Positions 12,752 through 24,576 of a DNA stretch of 64,000 bases are shown here, piece after piece. The stretch's first letter is position 1. Each line of letters opens with the position of its first letter. The DNA lies in assembly GCA_013400975.1 (NCBI GenBank), contig WBMZ01004648.1, positions 248,001 through 312,000 on the forward strand, in the 5' to 3' direction. The notes below the pieces were generated by a model. The model saw nothing but the letters and a program-made list of their open reading frames with translations. It did no database searches and was not told where the DNA came from. The position numbers and the translations under genes were made by a program. Source of the stretch: Atrichornis clamosus. Its lineage: Eukaryota; Chordata; Aves; Passeriformes; Menuridae.

Positions 12752-13740
12752 ACTTTGCCGTGTCCTGTGGAGAAACACTAAGAGCAGTTAGCTGAGGCAA
12801 AATGACCTGTGTGTAAGTGCTGACTTGAAATAAACAAGAAATGGCCTAAGAACCACTTGACAAAGGGAGATGATCGGGCAGTGGCTTTCCTACTATGGAT
12901 CAGTAAGGTGTAAAATGAGACATAGGAGCAGTTCCACTGTGCACAGCAAGACACAAAAGAATAGGACAAAGAAAAGAATAGAATCTCACTCTAACAAACA
13001 CGGAAGAGGAAATTTGCTGGAGGTGAAGGGTAGTTACCTGAGCTGAGACATGGAGTTGTCTGTGCTCTCACTCTGAAAACAGTACAAGGTTTCAAATGCC
13101 AACAAATAAAAAAGTTATAAATAAATGTATAAATTTCATTTATATGGCTACTTTTCACTGACATCTTCATGAATGGTGTAGTGAAAGGAAATAAATATTG
13201 CATACATGATTAGCCTTGCCCCAGCCTCTCAAAGGAAAGAAACCAAACCACCATTACCTCCAGAGGCTTTTTAAACTGTGATAGTCATAAGGTAATCTGA
13301 AGTGCACAGGGAGAGGTATACATGAATAACTGTTCCTCTTTACTCAGAAAGTACTATTTTCAGTGATTAGTTTAATCCATAATTTGTTTTAATGTAACTA
13401 ATGTTTTTTGAGTTCCCTTTGCTGATGAAACAAGGGTAACTTCCAAGGAAACCAAAAGTAGTCAACTTAACTTTACACAGAGTGAAAGAGTTAGAAATCT
13501 TTTGTCTGAATAAATAATAGACCTAGATTCTTAGACTCTTTTGTGAGCTCTTTATGGAAGAAATAACTCATAAGCCAGTGATTACTTTTCCGTTTTGTAT
13601 CACCAAGTTCATTTCATTGCATGTACCCTATATTGAATGCTAAGCTTCATAGCTGTCATCTTGGGAAAGAAGGCCACGCAGGAACCTAATGGAATGTTGA
13701 GGAGTTATAGCTGAGCATTTTACAGCTAAAAAACCCCAAA

Positions 13741-13794
13741 ACAAACTAAAACAAAAACAACCCAACCAACCAACCAAAAAAAAAAAAAAAAAAN
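13741..13794 (+). repeat. A-rich run with CCAA repeats and one N
   Basis: An A/C-rich segment with a short (CCAA)n run leads into at least 17 A and ends in one ambiguous base at 13794. The N after a homopolymer probably marks a consensus or gap-closure uncertainty. Confidence 0.85.
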
Positions 13795-16700
13795 ACCCAC
13801 CATGGAAAGGAGTTAGTGCAAGGGTTTAATTTTCCACACAGAAGTTACTTCATAGATGTGAATTTAAACAACTCTTGACAACAGTAAACATCGGTCATGT
13901 ATGAACCTCTATAAACTTAGGGAGAGCTTCAGTCTGGGTCATATCCAGGTGGTCAACTTTTTCTTTCTTTCTTTACTCAAAACTTAAAGTATCCTTGCAG
14001 CTACTCAGCATAGAATCTGATTGCATTTCCAGTGAAACTGAAGGCAAGGCTCCTATTAACTTGAATGGTATTGAGAACACACATACAGCGACTTAGAACG
14101 TGTTCTTTGTGTATGACTCCTCAATCTATTATAGAATGTGTATACACCAGGCTTCAGTTGATATCTCCTCTTCCTTACTTAGGTGTGGGTCTTGACAGAT
14201 TTCCTCAGTTCACAGTTCTACAAATTTACTCAGAGCAGTAGAAAGCCACCTCTTTCCCCTCTGAGCTCTTGAAATGTGACAGCAATACCAAAGTTGTATC
14301 TGAACAACTATGCATACACTGCAGATTTAATATAAACTGATGATTAAAAGAAGACTGTGAAAGATAGAGCATAAATATGTAAAAAACCAGTAGCTTCAGT
14401 TCAAAATCTATTCTGAAGGGCAAATGGAAATAAGCCAAGCTTTACTTCCTAACACATTCATCACCTGGAAGCACTTGGATTTATCTAACTAAAAGCCCTT
14501 CAACATAGGATATGTAGCCCATGTGCAGATGCTGTGGTGTAGATTCATCTGGTCCAATTTTAGATGCCTAGGTCAGTTGCAAAAGCTGGATAACTAACCT
14601 CAAGGCTTCTTCTGTACTTAATGGAGAGAGAGAGAAAGAGCGTTTTCCAAAATGTGGTTCAGCCAAACTGAGGCCTGAATTACAAAATGAGAATGACATG
14701 CCAAATTTCACTCCATCAGCTCTTTAGAATTATCTCTGTCAATTACCAGTGGAACCTACAAAAACACAGATACTTTGAATGCCTCAAGTAAAGTGAGGCG
14801 AATCTCTGTCTCAAAACAATTTGTTGTGTTGAATAATTTGAATAGAGAAAAATGAGACAGCAGAAGACTGTATGGCTCTTTTTGAGTTCACATGCAGACT
14901 TTATTTGTGACAGAAAACTGACAATAAAATGCAGTTCTCTATCTTGCCTGATATTTCTCCCTGAGCTGACATTCACAGCTGTTAAGCTGTCACCTAGGTC
15001 ACAGAGGATGGGTAAAGAGCATGTACCAGACTTAAAAGTCTCAAAAAAATGTTTAAGCAGGATTCAAGTGATGAATCTATTCAGATGTTGGTTAGAACAT
15101 CAGAAGCATTTTGAGACATTCTGGAACTGATTTGCTTGTTTCTACCAAGCCACAGCCAGTCTCCCTTCTTTGCTGTGCTCCACTGAAGAAGGCTGAGCCA
15201 GAGGTCAGCAATGAGCTGCCCATACAGTCTTGTAGCTGTCCCTTTGTGTGTCTCTGTCAGCATAAGAAACATTGCAGAGACAACCAGGCTCTGTCCTAGT
15301 TATTCCTGTTTGTCTTGGTCCTTAGAACCAAATATTTTTGACTTAGTTGATATCAGAAAGTGGATAGTTGTGAGTATTTAAATGCCTTGTCAAAACTTGT
15401 ATTCCTTGTTTTGTGCTATCTTTACATGTAGTAGAGGGTAAATGATTTTTACAATGTTCTGGGTTGTCTTGTACTTGATTTTGTCATGTTGACAGCATGG
15501 CGCTCTCTCTGAAGCAAACACACAATGAGTTGTGTCTTGTTATATATGTCTGATGTTAAAAAGCAAAGTCAGGCAAAATATACCACTTTGAATGGGCTTT
15601 GACTGCTGAGCTGCTATCAAGTACTGACAAGTCTGCCTTGTCTGAAAGTTTTGCAGGACAGTATGTATCAGTGAGGGAGGAGGATATAAACACCTACAAC
15701 TTTGCTACCGGGAGAGATTCACAAGAGATACAAATCAGCATAAATTTACTTAGACAACAGCATCTTCCAATTACAATATGACATTCAAAAACATCAATGC
15801 AATGCAATGTTTAAAAATGTACATGTATCTGTGTTTAATACCGAAGAGATGTCTGTATAGTTCAAAAGTAAAATCATGCCTTTTATATGTCTTTAATCAG
15901 AAACATTTTGGAGAAAAAAAATTACAGCATAGGAAGGGTAATCTTGTCTTCTGTTTTTGCCCTATAGCTCCTAGGAGCACGGAATATGATAATCAAAGAG
16001 TCTATATGAAGTGTCATTCATGTACAATGGTTCAATTGTTATTTAAATTATCTTTTCAGAGCTACTACCCTGCTTCTGCCTATCAAGGGAACTGTGGGGA
16101 AGAAAGCTTTCTACCATAGCTGTTAATTTCGCCCACATATAGGAGTTTGATTGTAAAAGCTGAATCTGGATGTGTTATTGTGCAAGAAGAATATTTTTAA
16201 TTTAAGGGTGGAAGTAATAGTCATTGAAAAAAAAATCTGAAAAAAAAGATAAGAAGTCTTGTGAATTTTGAACTGGCAATGTTATGTTCCATAAACCTCC
16301 TTGGCTTACCTTTAAGACTGACATTAGAAGAGCTGCTTATTACCCTTAATTTTTATTATGTTTGATCACAAGTGTGGTAATTCTTGAATTTTCTCCTTTC
16401 TGAAGCATTATTAGAGCCCTTGGGGGTTCTAAACTTTTTGCTTATCTCTGACAGCAATTCATCTACCAAATAAACTTCAAAACAAATTTACTCCTCTTTG
16501 AAGTACAAAACTGCAGTTTTGAGGTCATTTGCATTTACCCATTAAACTATAGTATTTTTTTTTTTTAATCAAAATGACAACCATTAATGACAAAAAAACC
16601 TATTGAGTCCTTCTTTCTCTTTCTGCCTAGCGTGAAACTTATAGAATGATAATAAGGAATCACCTCAGACAAGCACAGATGAAAATGAGTTCTGCCCACT

Positions 16701-17262
16701 ACTGTATCTGAACAGCTAAACATTTCCAAACTGCTTTGATGGCTCTTACTTTCTAAAAGCTTTATCTGAGCTTCCATATTCTCAACCACATTGAACTGTG
16801 TGTTATTAAAAAGTAGTTAAAGTTCTCTTTCTAAAATGATTAATCTCACCCCAGCTAATCTCCTCATCCACACTCTGCTTCTAAAGCATAACAGAAGCTA
16901 TTTTTCATTGGATTTCGGTTGATTAGATAGTCTGATTTAAAGCTAGCTAAGCTGTGTTTCAATTGTGGTGAGGAGATTACCTCTGAGTGCTAAAATCCCA
17001 TTGTATCTTCTGGGGGTGTGGGGCCATGGGGTTGTTTTCCCTTTTTGTTTTCTTTTTTTATCCATTGAGCTAAAGAAGAGACCAGTCCCAGCTGGATGTA
17101 AGAACACATCCTTAGAAATCCTTTCCCTCGGGCTAACGCATTTACTTACTTGCTTTCTTTTCTCCTTCTATCTTCCCATGACATTCACAAATAAAGCTGT
17201 TCTGCTATTTGGGGAAAAGTTCCCTCCCCTCTCCTCCCCCTACTTTTTGCTTTGATTATAAG

Positions 17263-17454
17263 TTCAGAGCCAAAAATGTAGGGAACAGAAAACCCACACA
17301 AATAATTAACATTTGTCAACAAGAACCATTGTGCTCCTGGGTGCAAAGCAAAATTGCATTTGCTGCTGAAGAAATCAAGTATGTCCTGAGGAAGGGTGAA
17401 ATTAATGATGTTTCAAAAGTGACTGAAATACTGAATTATTTTTTTAGTGAATAA
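17263..17454 (+). other. Short coding-like open frame, unknown
   Basis: A pyrimidine-rich tract (17220-17255) leads to AG at 17261-17262. From 17263 a frame of 63 codons runs to TAA at 17452-17454. Its last part reads SKIAFAAEEIKYVLRKGEIN and continues as a charged, helix-like segment. Two overlapping AATAAA hexamers (17450-17455 and 17454-17459) overlap or abut the stop. This could be a last exon or a fragment of one, but poly(A) signals overlapping a stop codon are also expected in AT-rich DNA. No known family recognised. Confidence 0.15.
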
Positions 17455-18169
17455 ATAAATAATACTAATAATCTAACTGTATAAAGAGGTGATATGAATA
17501 TCATGTTGAAATATTTTCTGTTCTGATGAGAAGCAGGTTTGGGAATAATTGGAGGAAGTGAAAGTATATAATTCAGAAAATCTGAATATTTTACATCCCA
17601 CTGTGGTAACGCATATTACCTCAAATATGTATTATAAGGCTGCTTCAAATAACAGAAAGGATGAAGGGGGCTTTGAAAGGTTAGTGTGAAACTATTTTTA
17701 AATACAAAAGGAAATATGAGACGATTAGCACATGATCCTTTTATATATTCAGCACAGCAGCATTGAGCTGGTAGATACTACTTTCAGGCATGCAAGTATT
17801 TCTATTGACTCCAGCAAGATTAGGTCTACGTTTAAAGATGGCCATGTGTTTCATTGCTTTGCTGGATTGGGGACATCCTGTTCACTGTCTTGCTCTGCTT
17901 TGTCCTTGCTCTTCCTCAAATAGTAAAGCTCATAGCAAGAGAAAAGACCATGAATATCTAATGCACCTAGCAGCAAAAGGCAGAATAGGTGCAGAAAGAA
18001 CAAAGAGGTAGAAGATAAATCTGATTTATATTTTAACTGGAAGAGCGAAGAAAAATGGGGACATGAAAAACAAGAGCTGCAATATATTTGGGTTGCGATA
18101 CATGTTAAAATCTTTGTCAACATTAATTAAAATTGCCTTTGCTAGAAACACTGTCTCGTTGAAAGACTG

Positions 18170-18390
18170 AAAAAGGATGAAAGAACATAAACAAAGGATA
18201 ATGTCAGCATATATCCAGATGGAAAGAGGTGTGTAGCATGGTGCTGCAGGGATCTGTATTAAGTAAGGGATTAATATCTTCACTAACCCAGGAGAGAAGT
18301 AAATAGCATTAATTACATTCAGATAATACTAAAGAGATGCTTGGAGGACAGGGAAGTAATACAAGGAGACTTAATTATCTTAGAACCAGT
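18170..18390 (+). mobile_element. Old degraded CR1 fragment (RT part)
   Basis: Plus-strand sequence resembles the CR1 ORF2 stretch around RT motifs B and C: GTGCTGCAGGGATCTGTATT near 18240, then ATATCTTCAC, then CAGATAATACTAAAG and CTTGGAGGACAGGG. It is much more diverged than the copy starting at 18555 and in the wrong order relative to it (RT before ORF1), so it is a separate, older insertion. Boundaries are approximate. Confidence 0.55.
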
Positions 18391-18554
18391 ATCAGAAAAT
18401 ACCTGTATGCCCACATAATGCCTGACACAGCAGGTCACTGATCTTGACTGCAGTCCCACAGAAGTAATGTAATTTAAAAAAGTGAATTGTTATAGAAATG
18501 AACAAAGGTAAAACATAAATTTTAAAATTATTTTAAATTGTAAGGATAGGGGGC
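18391..18554. other. Short noncoding spacer between CR1 copies
   Basis: AT-rich sequence without a recognised feature, lying between the older CR1 scrap and the longer CR1 copy. Confidence 0.5.
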
Positions 18555-18695
18555 AATAGCGACAAGTTTCTTCCAAGACATAGCAGGCATGTCTCCTTTG
18601 TGACTGCCCCACCTTCCCAGGTGCCCTGTCATAATGGCTCTGCAAATGGAACTGAACAATAATGAGGAGGGTAATTCATCTAGCATGGAGGTGGC

Positions 18696-18986
18696 ATGGA
18701 ATTTAAGTCAGTCCACGCCCTGTATCACAACTGCTTCCAGAAAGAAAAAAGATTGATCATTGTCACAGGAGACTCCCTTCTGATGCAGACAGAAGGCCCA
18801 ATATGCAAACTTCTTAGACAAGTCTGCTACCTCCCTGGGGCCCAGATTAAATTTGTTATGAGAAATCTTTCTATCCTGAGCCTCAGGTTGCCATCCATTA
18901 TTGATTTTTCAGGTGAACAGCAACAAAGTTACAGCAAGTCCAAGGGTATTCAGGAGACACTTCAGGGCCTTGGGATGACTGGTTAA
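18696..18986 (+). pseudogene. CR1 ORF1 remnant, esterase-like
   Basis: A 96-codon frame beginning just before the ORF1 esterase domain. It contains RLIIVTGDSLL, the GDSL block I of SGNH-type esterases found in CR1 ORF1, followed by EGPIC and CYLPGA, which are conserved around it. The frame stops at 18984-18986; ORF1-like sequence continues in other frames to about 19250. ORF1 is thought to help bind RNA or lipid during retrotransposition. This copy is truncated at both ends and not functional. Confidence 0.75.
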
Positions 18987-19499
18987 GGGGTCAGGGGCAC
19001 ACGTGCTCTCCTCTGTCCTTCCAGTTGCAGTGAATGATATAGGAAGAAAGAGGAAGAACCAATAGGTCAACACTTGGCTCCAAGTTTGGTGTCACCGACA
19101 GAATTTTGGATTTTTTGATCAGGGATGGGTTTACAAGACACATAGATGGGTTGACAGACAAGGAAACCACCCTTGCACAGTAATTAGAAGGACTCATTGA
19201 AAGAGCTTTAAGGTAGATATGAAGGAGGAAAGCAATGAAACAAGGCTCACTAGAGATAAGCCTGGGAGCAGCATGGCAGTGCCTGAGGGGTCATGTGCTA
19301 GAGAGGTCCTTTGGTCTGCCAAAGCAGGACACCCAAGAGAACTGCAAAGAAGTCATGAGGTGTTACAGGAAGCAAAGTAGAGTGTCCAGAGCCCAGCTAG
19401 AACTTAATCTGGCTATTGTCATAAAAGACAGTAAGAAATATTTATGTAAATACATTAGACACAAAAGAGTGTCTAAGAAGAATCTCTAATGTTTACTAG

Positions 19500-20990
19500 A
19501 TGTGGTGAAAAAACAGTGACAAATGATGAAGTAAAGACAGATGTAATTAATGCATTCTTTGCCTTGGTCTTTAACAGTAAGACCAATGGGTCTCCAGGTA
19601 CCCAGCCCCTGAGTTTGTAGGCAGGGATGAGGAGCAGAATAAAACCCCTGCAATCCCAGGGTAAATGGTCAGGATGTCCCACACCACTCAGGTGCTCACA
19701 TAAGTCTATGTGAACCACCCAAGGGTACTAAGGGAGTCAGTGGAAGTGCTCACTGAGCTGTTTTCCAACGTTTGCCAACAGTCCTGTCTCACCAGGCAGG
19801 TCACAGTTGAGGATAAGTTGGCATCTACAAGAAGGAGGATCCTGGAAGCTCTAGATCCTTCAGTGTGATCTCTCTGCTGGGAAAGGTCATGGAGCAGGTC
19901 ATTTGAGAGATATCACATGACATGTTCAGGACAAACAGGGAGTCAGGCCCAGTCAGCACGGGTTTAGGACACGCAGATCCTGCTTGACCAACCTGATCTT
20001 CTGTGACAGGGTGACCCATTTAAGTGGATAAGGCAAAGGCTGTGGATGTTCTCTACCTAGATGTCAATAAAGCCTTTGACACTGTTTCCCTCAGCATTCT
20101 CCTGGAGAAAATGTATGCCCATAGTTTGGATGGTTGCAGTGTTTTCTGGGTAAAACCCAGCTGGATGACCAGGTTCAGAGAGTGGTAGTAAATGGAGTTA
20201 CGTCCCGTTGGTGGCTGGTCACCAAAGGAGTTCCCCAGAGCTCAGTGACAGGGCCAGTCCTGTTCAATATCTTCGCTGACAACCTGGACAAGGGGTTTGA
20301 GTGCACTTTCAGTAAGTTCGTAGAAGATACCAGGTTGGGTGGGAGTGTCAATCTGCTGGAAGGCAGGAAGGTTCTAGAGAGGAATCTGGAGAGGTTGGAC
20401 CAATGATCTGAGGCCAACAGTATGAGATTCAACAAGGCAAAGTGTCGAGTCCTGCACGTGAGTCACAACACCCCCACGCAGCGCCACAGGCTGGGGGAAG
20501 AGTGGGTGCAAAGCTACCCAGCAGAAAAGGACCTGGGGATGCTGGCTGACAGCTGGTTAAACATGAGCCAGCAGTGTGCCCAGGTGGCGTAGGAGGCCAA
20601 TGGCATCTTGACTTATCAGAATTAGAGTGGCCAGAAGGAGCAGGGATGTGATTTCCCCCCTGCACATGGCACTGGTGGAGCTGCACCTTGAGTCCTGTAT
20701 CCCATTTTGTGCCCCTCACTTCAAGAAAGACATTGAGGTGCTGGAGCATGTTCAGAGAAGGGCAGTGGAGCTGGGGAAGGGTCTGGAGCACAAATCCTAT
20801 GAGGGAGATGCATTTGTTCAGTCTCGAGAAAAGTAGGTTGAAGGGAGACTTTATCGCGTTCGCTCTTTCTACAACTACGCAAAAGGACGTTCTACCAGGT
20901 GGGTTCAGTACCTTCTCCCAGGTAACAAGCAATAGGACGAGACAAGGTGGCCTCAAGTTGCTCCAGGGAAGGTTTAGATTGGATATTAGG
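19500..20990 (+). pseudogene. CR1 ORF2 reverse-transcriptase remnant
   Basis: Degenerate ORF2. RT motif A is visible as YLDVNKAFDTV near 20055-20087. Motif B appears as [14 protein letters not shown] near 20228-20269, with S replacing the usual G after Q. The catalytic F-A-D-D box reads FVED at 20317-20328, so one catalytic Asp is changed to Glu. The longest frame in this block is 90 codons (20134-20406). Past 20407 a stop interrupts, but the ORF2 C-terminal sequence can be followed in shifting frames to about 20990. It cannot make an active enzyme. Confidence 0.85.
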
Positions 20991-21337
20991 AAAACATTTT
21001 GTCATGAAAAGGGTTGTCAAACACTAGAACAAGATGCCCGGAGGAGTGTGGGGTCACCAACACTGGAGGTATTTAAAAGACATGTAGATGTGTGTTAGTG
21101 GTAGATTTGACAGTGCTGGGTTAACAGGTTGAATGAATGATCTCCGAATACTTTTTCAAACTAAGTGATTCTACCATTCCATGATTTTGAAAAACAGAAA
21201 GACTTTGCAGGCATTCTACAGAAACAGCAATTTAGGTAGCAGTAGTTCTGAAAGCAACTGCAGGTGTAGCAGAGACATTTACACATACATATTTTCCATA
21301 CCATGTTGTATGAAGAAAACAACTCATTTTTGAGGCA

Positions 21338-21373
21338 TGCATGCAAACAAGCATTTGGTCTTGTTTGCATGCA
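21338..21373. repeat. Perfect inverted repeat, 14-bp arms, 8-nt loop
   Basis: TGCATGCAAACAAG at 21338-21351 is the reverse complement of CTTGTTTGCATGCA at 21360-21373, with the loop CATTTGGT. It lies about 150 bp beyond the CR1 end and is not part of that element. Confidence 0.92.
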
Positions 21374-22411
21374 CAAGGTAAAAACACTGTCGTGTATGAT
21401 CAAAGTATGACAGTCTTCAGAAAATTACATGCAATTCTGAGCAAAACATTACAAAGAAGAGATTAAGAGACAGACAGGAGAGTGCTCAAAGAAAAGATAC
21501 ATTTTAAAGTGACTGGATGTGTAATTATGCCTCTATCCTAATTTTTCTCGAATTAAAGAATTTATTCATATTGTTCTTAAGAATTTAGTCACTTTGCAGA
21601 AAAGGATGATATAAATATATGAAAATACACATATAGAAAATTCTCAAGTATTTAAGATAGAGTATATGAAGGTACAATAAAAAGCACATTTTAGGTAGTA
21701 TTATTTTGATTTAGAATTTTTATATTCAGACAAGAAAGCTATAAAATATTGGTATAAAAGACTCCTTCCTTTCCTACAATTTCATTTGGGTGTGTTCAGA
21801 AATTAATAATTAAGGTGAGTCATTTGATTTATATTATATATGTAATTACTTTTATATGCAATTATTTTTCATGTTACATGTTGCCAGAGGGGTATGTTTT
21901 ATTTTATACCAGTTCCTTAATAATTTCTTGTGCTGTTTGAAAGATTAGTTATATGTGTTATGGCTACCTACTAAGTGTTCAAAAATATTTGGAAAGTCCA
22001 AGTCGGATTGCTTCATCATATAAATTTATAGGGGCAGTACAAAAATGATAAAAGCCAAGCTAGGTTTAACATCTGAACTAAAAATAAAAGCCACCAGACT
22101 TCCTAGCAGTTCAATAGATTACTGTATTAAATGGGATTCAGATTAACATTTCCATGTCTTGACACACTCAAACTAAAAATTAATAGTGTGCTACAAATAT
22201 CCCAGTGTGGTAAGTCACAAATTGCCAGGGAGATAGGCAGCATGGTTCAATAGTTTTTTTTCAATGTTTAATTTGTGAGACTAATGTTTTATCAATATAC
22301 TCCGAGCAAGTGGGGTTAGGGGATGTTTGAACCAAATGTGATCTATCACCTCACTCCCCTGAAGACTGGTGAAGTGCTTTGCTGAACCACGTCTTGATGC
22401 TTGTAGCCTTG

Positions 22412-22427
22412 TTAACCTGCAGGTTAA
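22412..22427. repeat. Perfect 16-bp palindrome
   Basis: TTAACCTGCAGGTTAA reads identically on both strands with no spacer. Such a site could bind a dimeric regulator, but no gene or promoter is identified nearby. Confidence 0.9.
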
Positions 22428-22793
22428 GAGCCCTGGGAGGATCAAGATCACTTCTGAACTCAGGCAACAGTTGAATTTTTATTAAAGTGACTGCTAGACA
22501 GAGGGATTTGAAATCTGGATTTATTTCATTAATATTGTAGCTGATGATAATTTTTCCTAAGATACCATTCTATAGTCCAAATTCCTCTGAATTGACTACT
22601 TTTATTATTTCTGTCAGCATGATACCCTCTTCATTTTTGTTTTTTTTATAAGAAAGTGAAACTTAGAAAAGGTAGACTGAAGTTCAGCTTTTTCTGGGCT
22701 ACATGAAAAAGAAAATTTATTTTCATTAAATATTATAATAAGGAAATATTATGATTATATTAAAAATACAATTTCTTTATTTTCTTCTTCTTC

Positions 22794-22869
22794 ATTTTAA
22801 TTTTAATTTTAATTTTAATTTTTATTTTTATTTTTATGTCTATTTTTATGTCTATTTTTATTTTTATTA
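22794..22869 (+). repeat. (TTTTA/TTTTAA)n microsatellite
   Basis: Runs of TTTTAA, then TTTTTA, with two copies of TTTTTATGTCTA inserted. This is an AT-rich simple repeat. Confidence 0.92.
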
Positions 22870-23763
22870 GAAGAAGTCCTCAGAAAAAAAGTCTTATGTT
22901 TAAAAATAGCTTAAACTTTGCTATTTTAAATCTACAGCTAAGAAAAAAGTCAAAATATAAGTAGAATTAAACTGGCAACCTGGCTTCATAAAAGACAGTA
23001 CTGATGCCACCTTTCTGATTCTTATATCATCTATGATCATTGTTTATGGGAGATTAACCACTTCTGAGAATACAATGACAATAAAACTATTTTGCAGTTT
23101 TATGGATCACCATATTTTCAGAGCAGAGTAACGAGGTTAAATAAAGATGTCGAACAATTCTCTTTGCAGAAGATCTGTATGCAATTGTACAGGCACAAAG
23201 ATCAGATGTCTTGCCCAGGACAGAAACAATGGTAAAGACAGAGGCAGGATTAGAAGATAAGACTGAAACCTAGCAAGCATGGACTTACTTGGCCAAGTAG
23301 AGGGCTCTCCTTTCATCCTTGCTTACAAAACCTTTACTGTTTGTCCTAAACTAAGATGAGCATTTTAAGAACAAAACCAAAGTCAAAGCTATTCTTGTTT
23401 GTTCTGTCTAATATAGGGAAAGACTCCCAAGTCCCAATAATCATATCTTTCTACATCTAATTTCAACAGTGGGGTATAATTCAACAGAATCATGTTATGA
23501 GGTATTCAGAGTGTTCAATCGCTTCAACAGCCTTATGGGACACTTCCAATCAAATGCAGTAACATTTTATCAAAATGTGCCTTTATTTTTGTTGTGCAAA
23601 ACACAACAGCAAACCTATTTCTATTAGATCAAATATCTATGGAAGATCTAAGTCACCAACGGTGATAAATCAAGTCACTACTATGTCAACAGTCATTAAG
23701 GAGGAAAGGAGGTTCAGTCTGTGTCTCAAACCACCTCAAGTTTTGGAGATATGCACTATTCAC

Positions 23764-24576
23764 TTTTTTTTTTTTTTTTTTTAAGCTATAACTTGGTCTC
23801 TTTATTCACAGGTTACACACTATCATTTCTGAGCTGATACCAAATAAGATGTAGAAAGAGATGGCAACATTCTGCACAGTTTGCAATTGAATTACCTGGA
23901 CCTCATATGAGCTTTTCTTTAGCACTAAGGAAACATTTTAGGGAAGGCAGAACTAAGCTGCAAAGAGTTCGGAGAAACCCCAGTAACATTTTTTGTACCA
24001 GGTTCTCAGACAACTGTGCTTTGCAAATTCTTATCTAGATGGTTTTCCTGCATCCTCATCACTGATACAGATCAAGCTTTTTCTTGTCTCGGGAGATTGT
24101 TTGTTTTTAGATGTCTTTTTTTTTAATAGCACTAAAATAAATTGCTAGTATGACATTTATATCTCTCCTACTGGTTTAATCTTCCTGTTAATCTTTTTGA
24201 ATAGAGCAGGGAAGGGGAAAGACGCCCTTAAATTAATGTGCTTTTCAATGCACCTTTTTATGATGTTTATTTGGCCATAAACTTTGTATTACAAATTATT
24301 TTTTTCTACTTGATGATAATTACAATGTATTTTTTACCTTTTGGCCTAATTTTTGCAGTGAATTTACTGCTCATGAAAATTCCTGAGTTAATCACTTAGA
24401 GACTGAATTACACTAATTCACTCGCAGGCTCCAGCAAGCTGTAGTGTAGAACAAAATATTCAAGTCATTAGCAATCCCCTGTCCCCTTTTCCATCCTCTT
24501 TAATTAAGTGATTCTTCTCAAAAGATAATACAGATTGAGGTTATTCCATGTTTTTGCAGCAGTTGCGACTGTGGAA
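23764..24576 (-). mobile_element. Possible retrocopy with poly(A) tail
   Basis: On the minus strand, AATAAA (complement at 23801-23806) lies 18 bp before a 19-base poly(A) (T19 at 23764-23782), the spacing of a polyadenylated mRNA end. The 9-mer ACTATTCAC abuts the tail at 23755-23763 and recurs at 24577-24585, which could be a target-site duplication bounding an insert of about 0.8 kb. I see no coding frame on the minus strand, so the parent could only be a 3'-UTR or noncoding RNA. An alternative is that the segment is ordinary DNA with a T-run by chance. Confidence 0.28.

Larger units (their letters stand above)
11156..18169. other. Unique AT-rich noncoding DNA
   Basis: No known gene. It contains two exon-like open stretches listed separately (12465-12751 and 17263-17454), an A/C-rich run with an unresolved base at 13794, CTTT repeats near 13961-13975 and a GA-rich patch near 14623-14641. 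The frame at 15778-16119 (113 codons) starts at ATG but has AT-driven composition and no motif. The frames around 15081-15299 overlap on both strands and look like chance. Confidence 0.6.
18555..21188 (+). mobile_element. CR1 LINE with ORF1 and RT, internally deleted
   Basis: A plus-strand CR1 copy of about 2.6 kb, against a full length of roughly 4.5 kb for the family. It opens inside ORF1 (near 18555), passes the esterase-like GDSL block (18768-18779), continues to about 19300, then moves to the linker before the RT (about 19380-19560), the RT block (19840-20400), the C-terminal part of ORF2 (20420-20990), and ends with a degenerate tail near 21188 (GTGATTCTACCATTCCATGA). The apurinic endonuclease region that should lie between ORF1 and RT is missing. 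Stops and frameshifts disrupt all frames. The 175-codon antisense frame at 20429-20956 is a shadow. Confidence 0.9.

Noticed and set aside
15778..16119. 113-codon plus-strand frame starting at ATG
   Set aside because: Composition follows the AT-rich background, no motif, no conserved-looking segment.
20429..20956. 175-codon minus-strand open frame, the longest in the window
   Set aside because: It is antisense to the plus-strand CR1 ORF2 remnant and has no family motif of its own.
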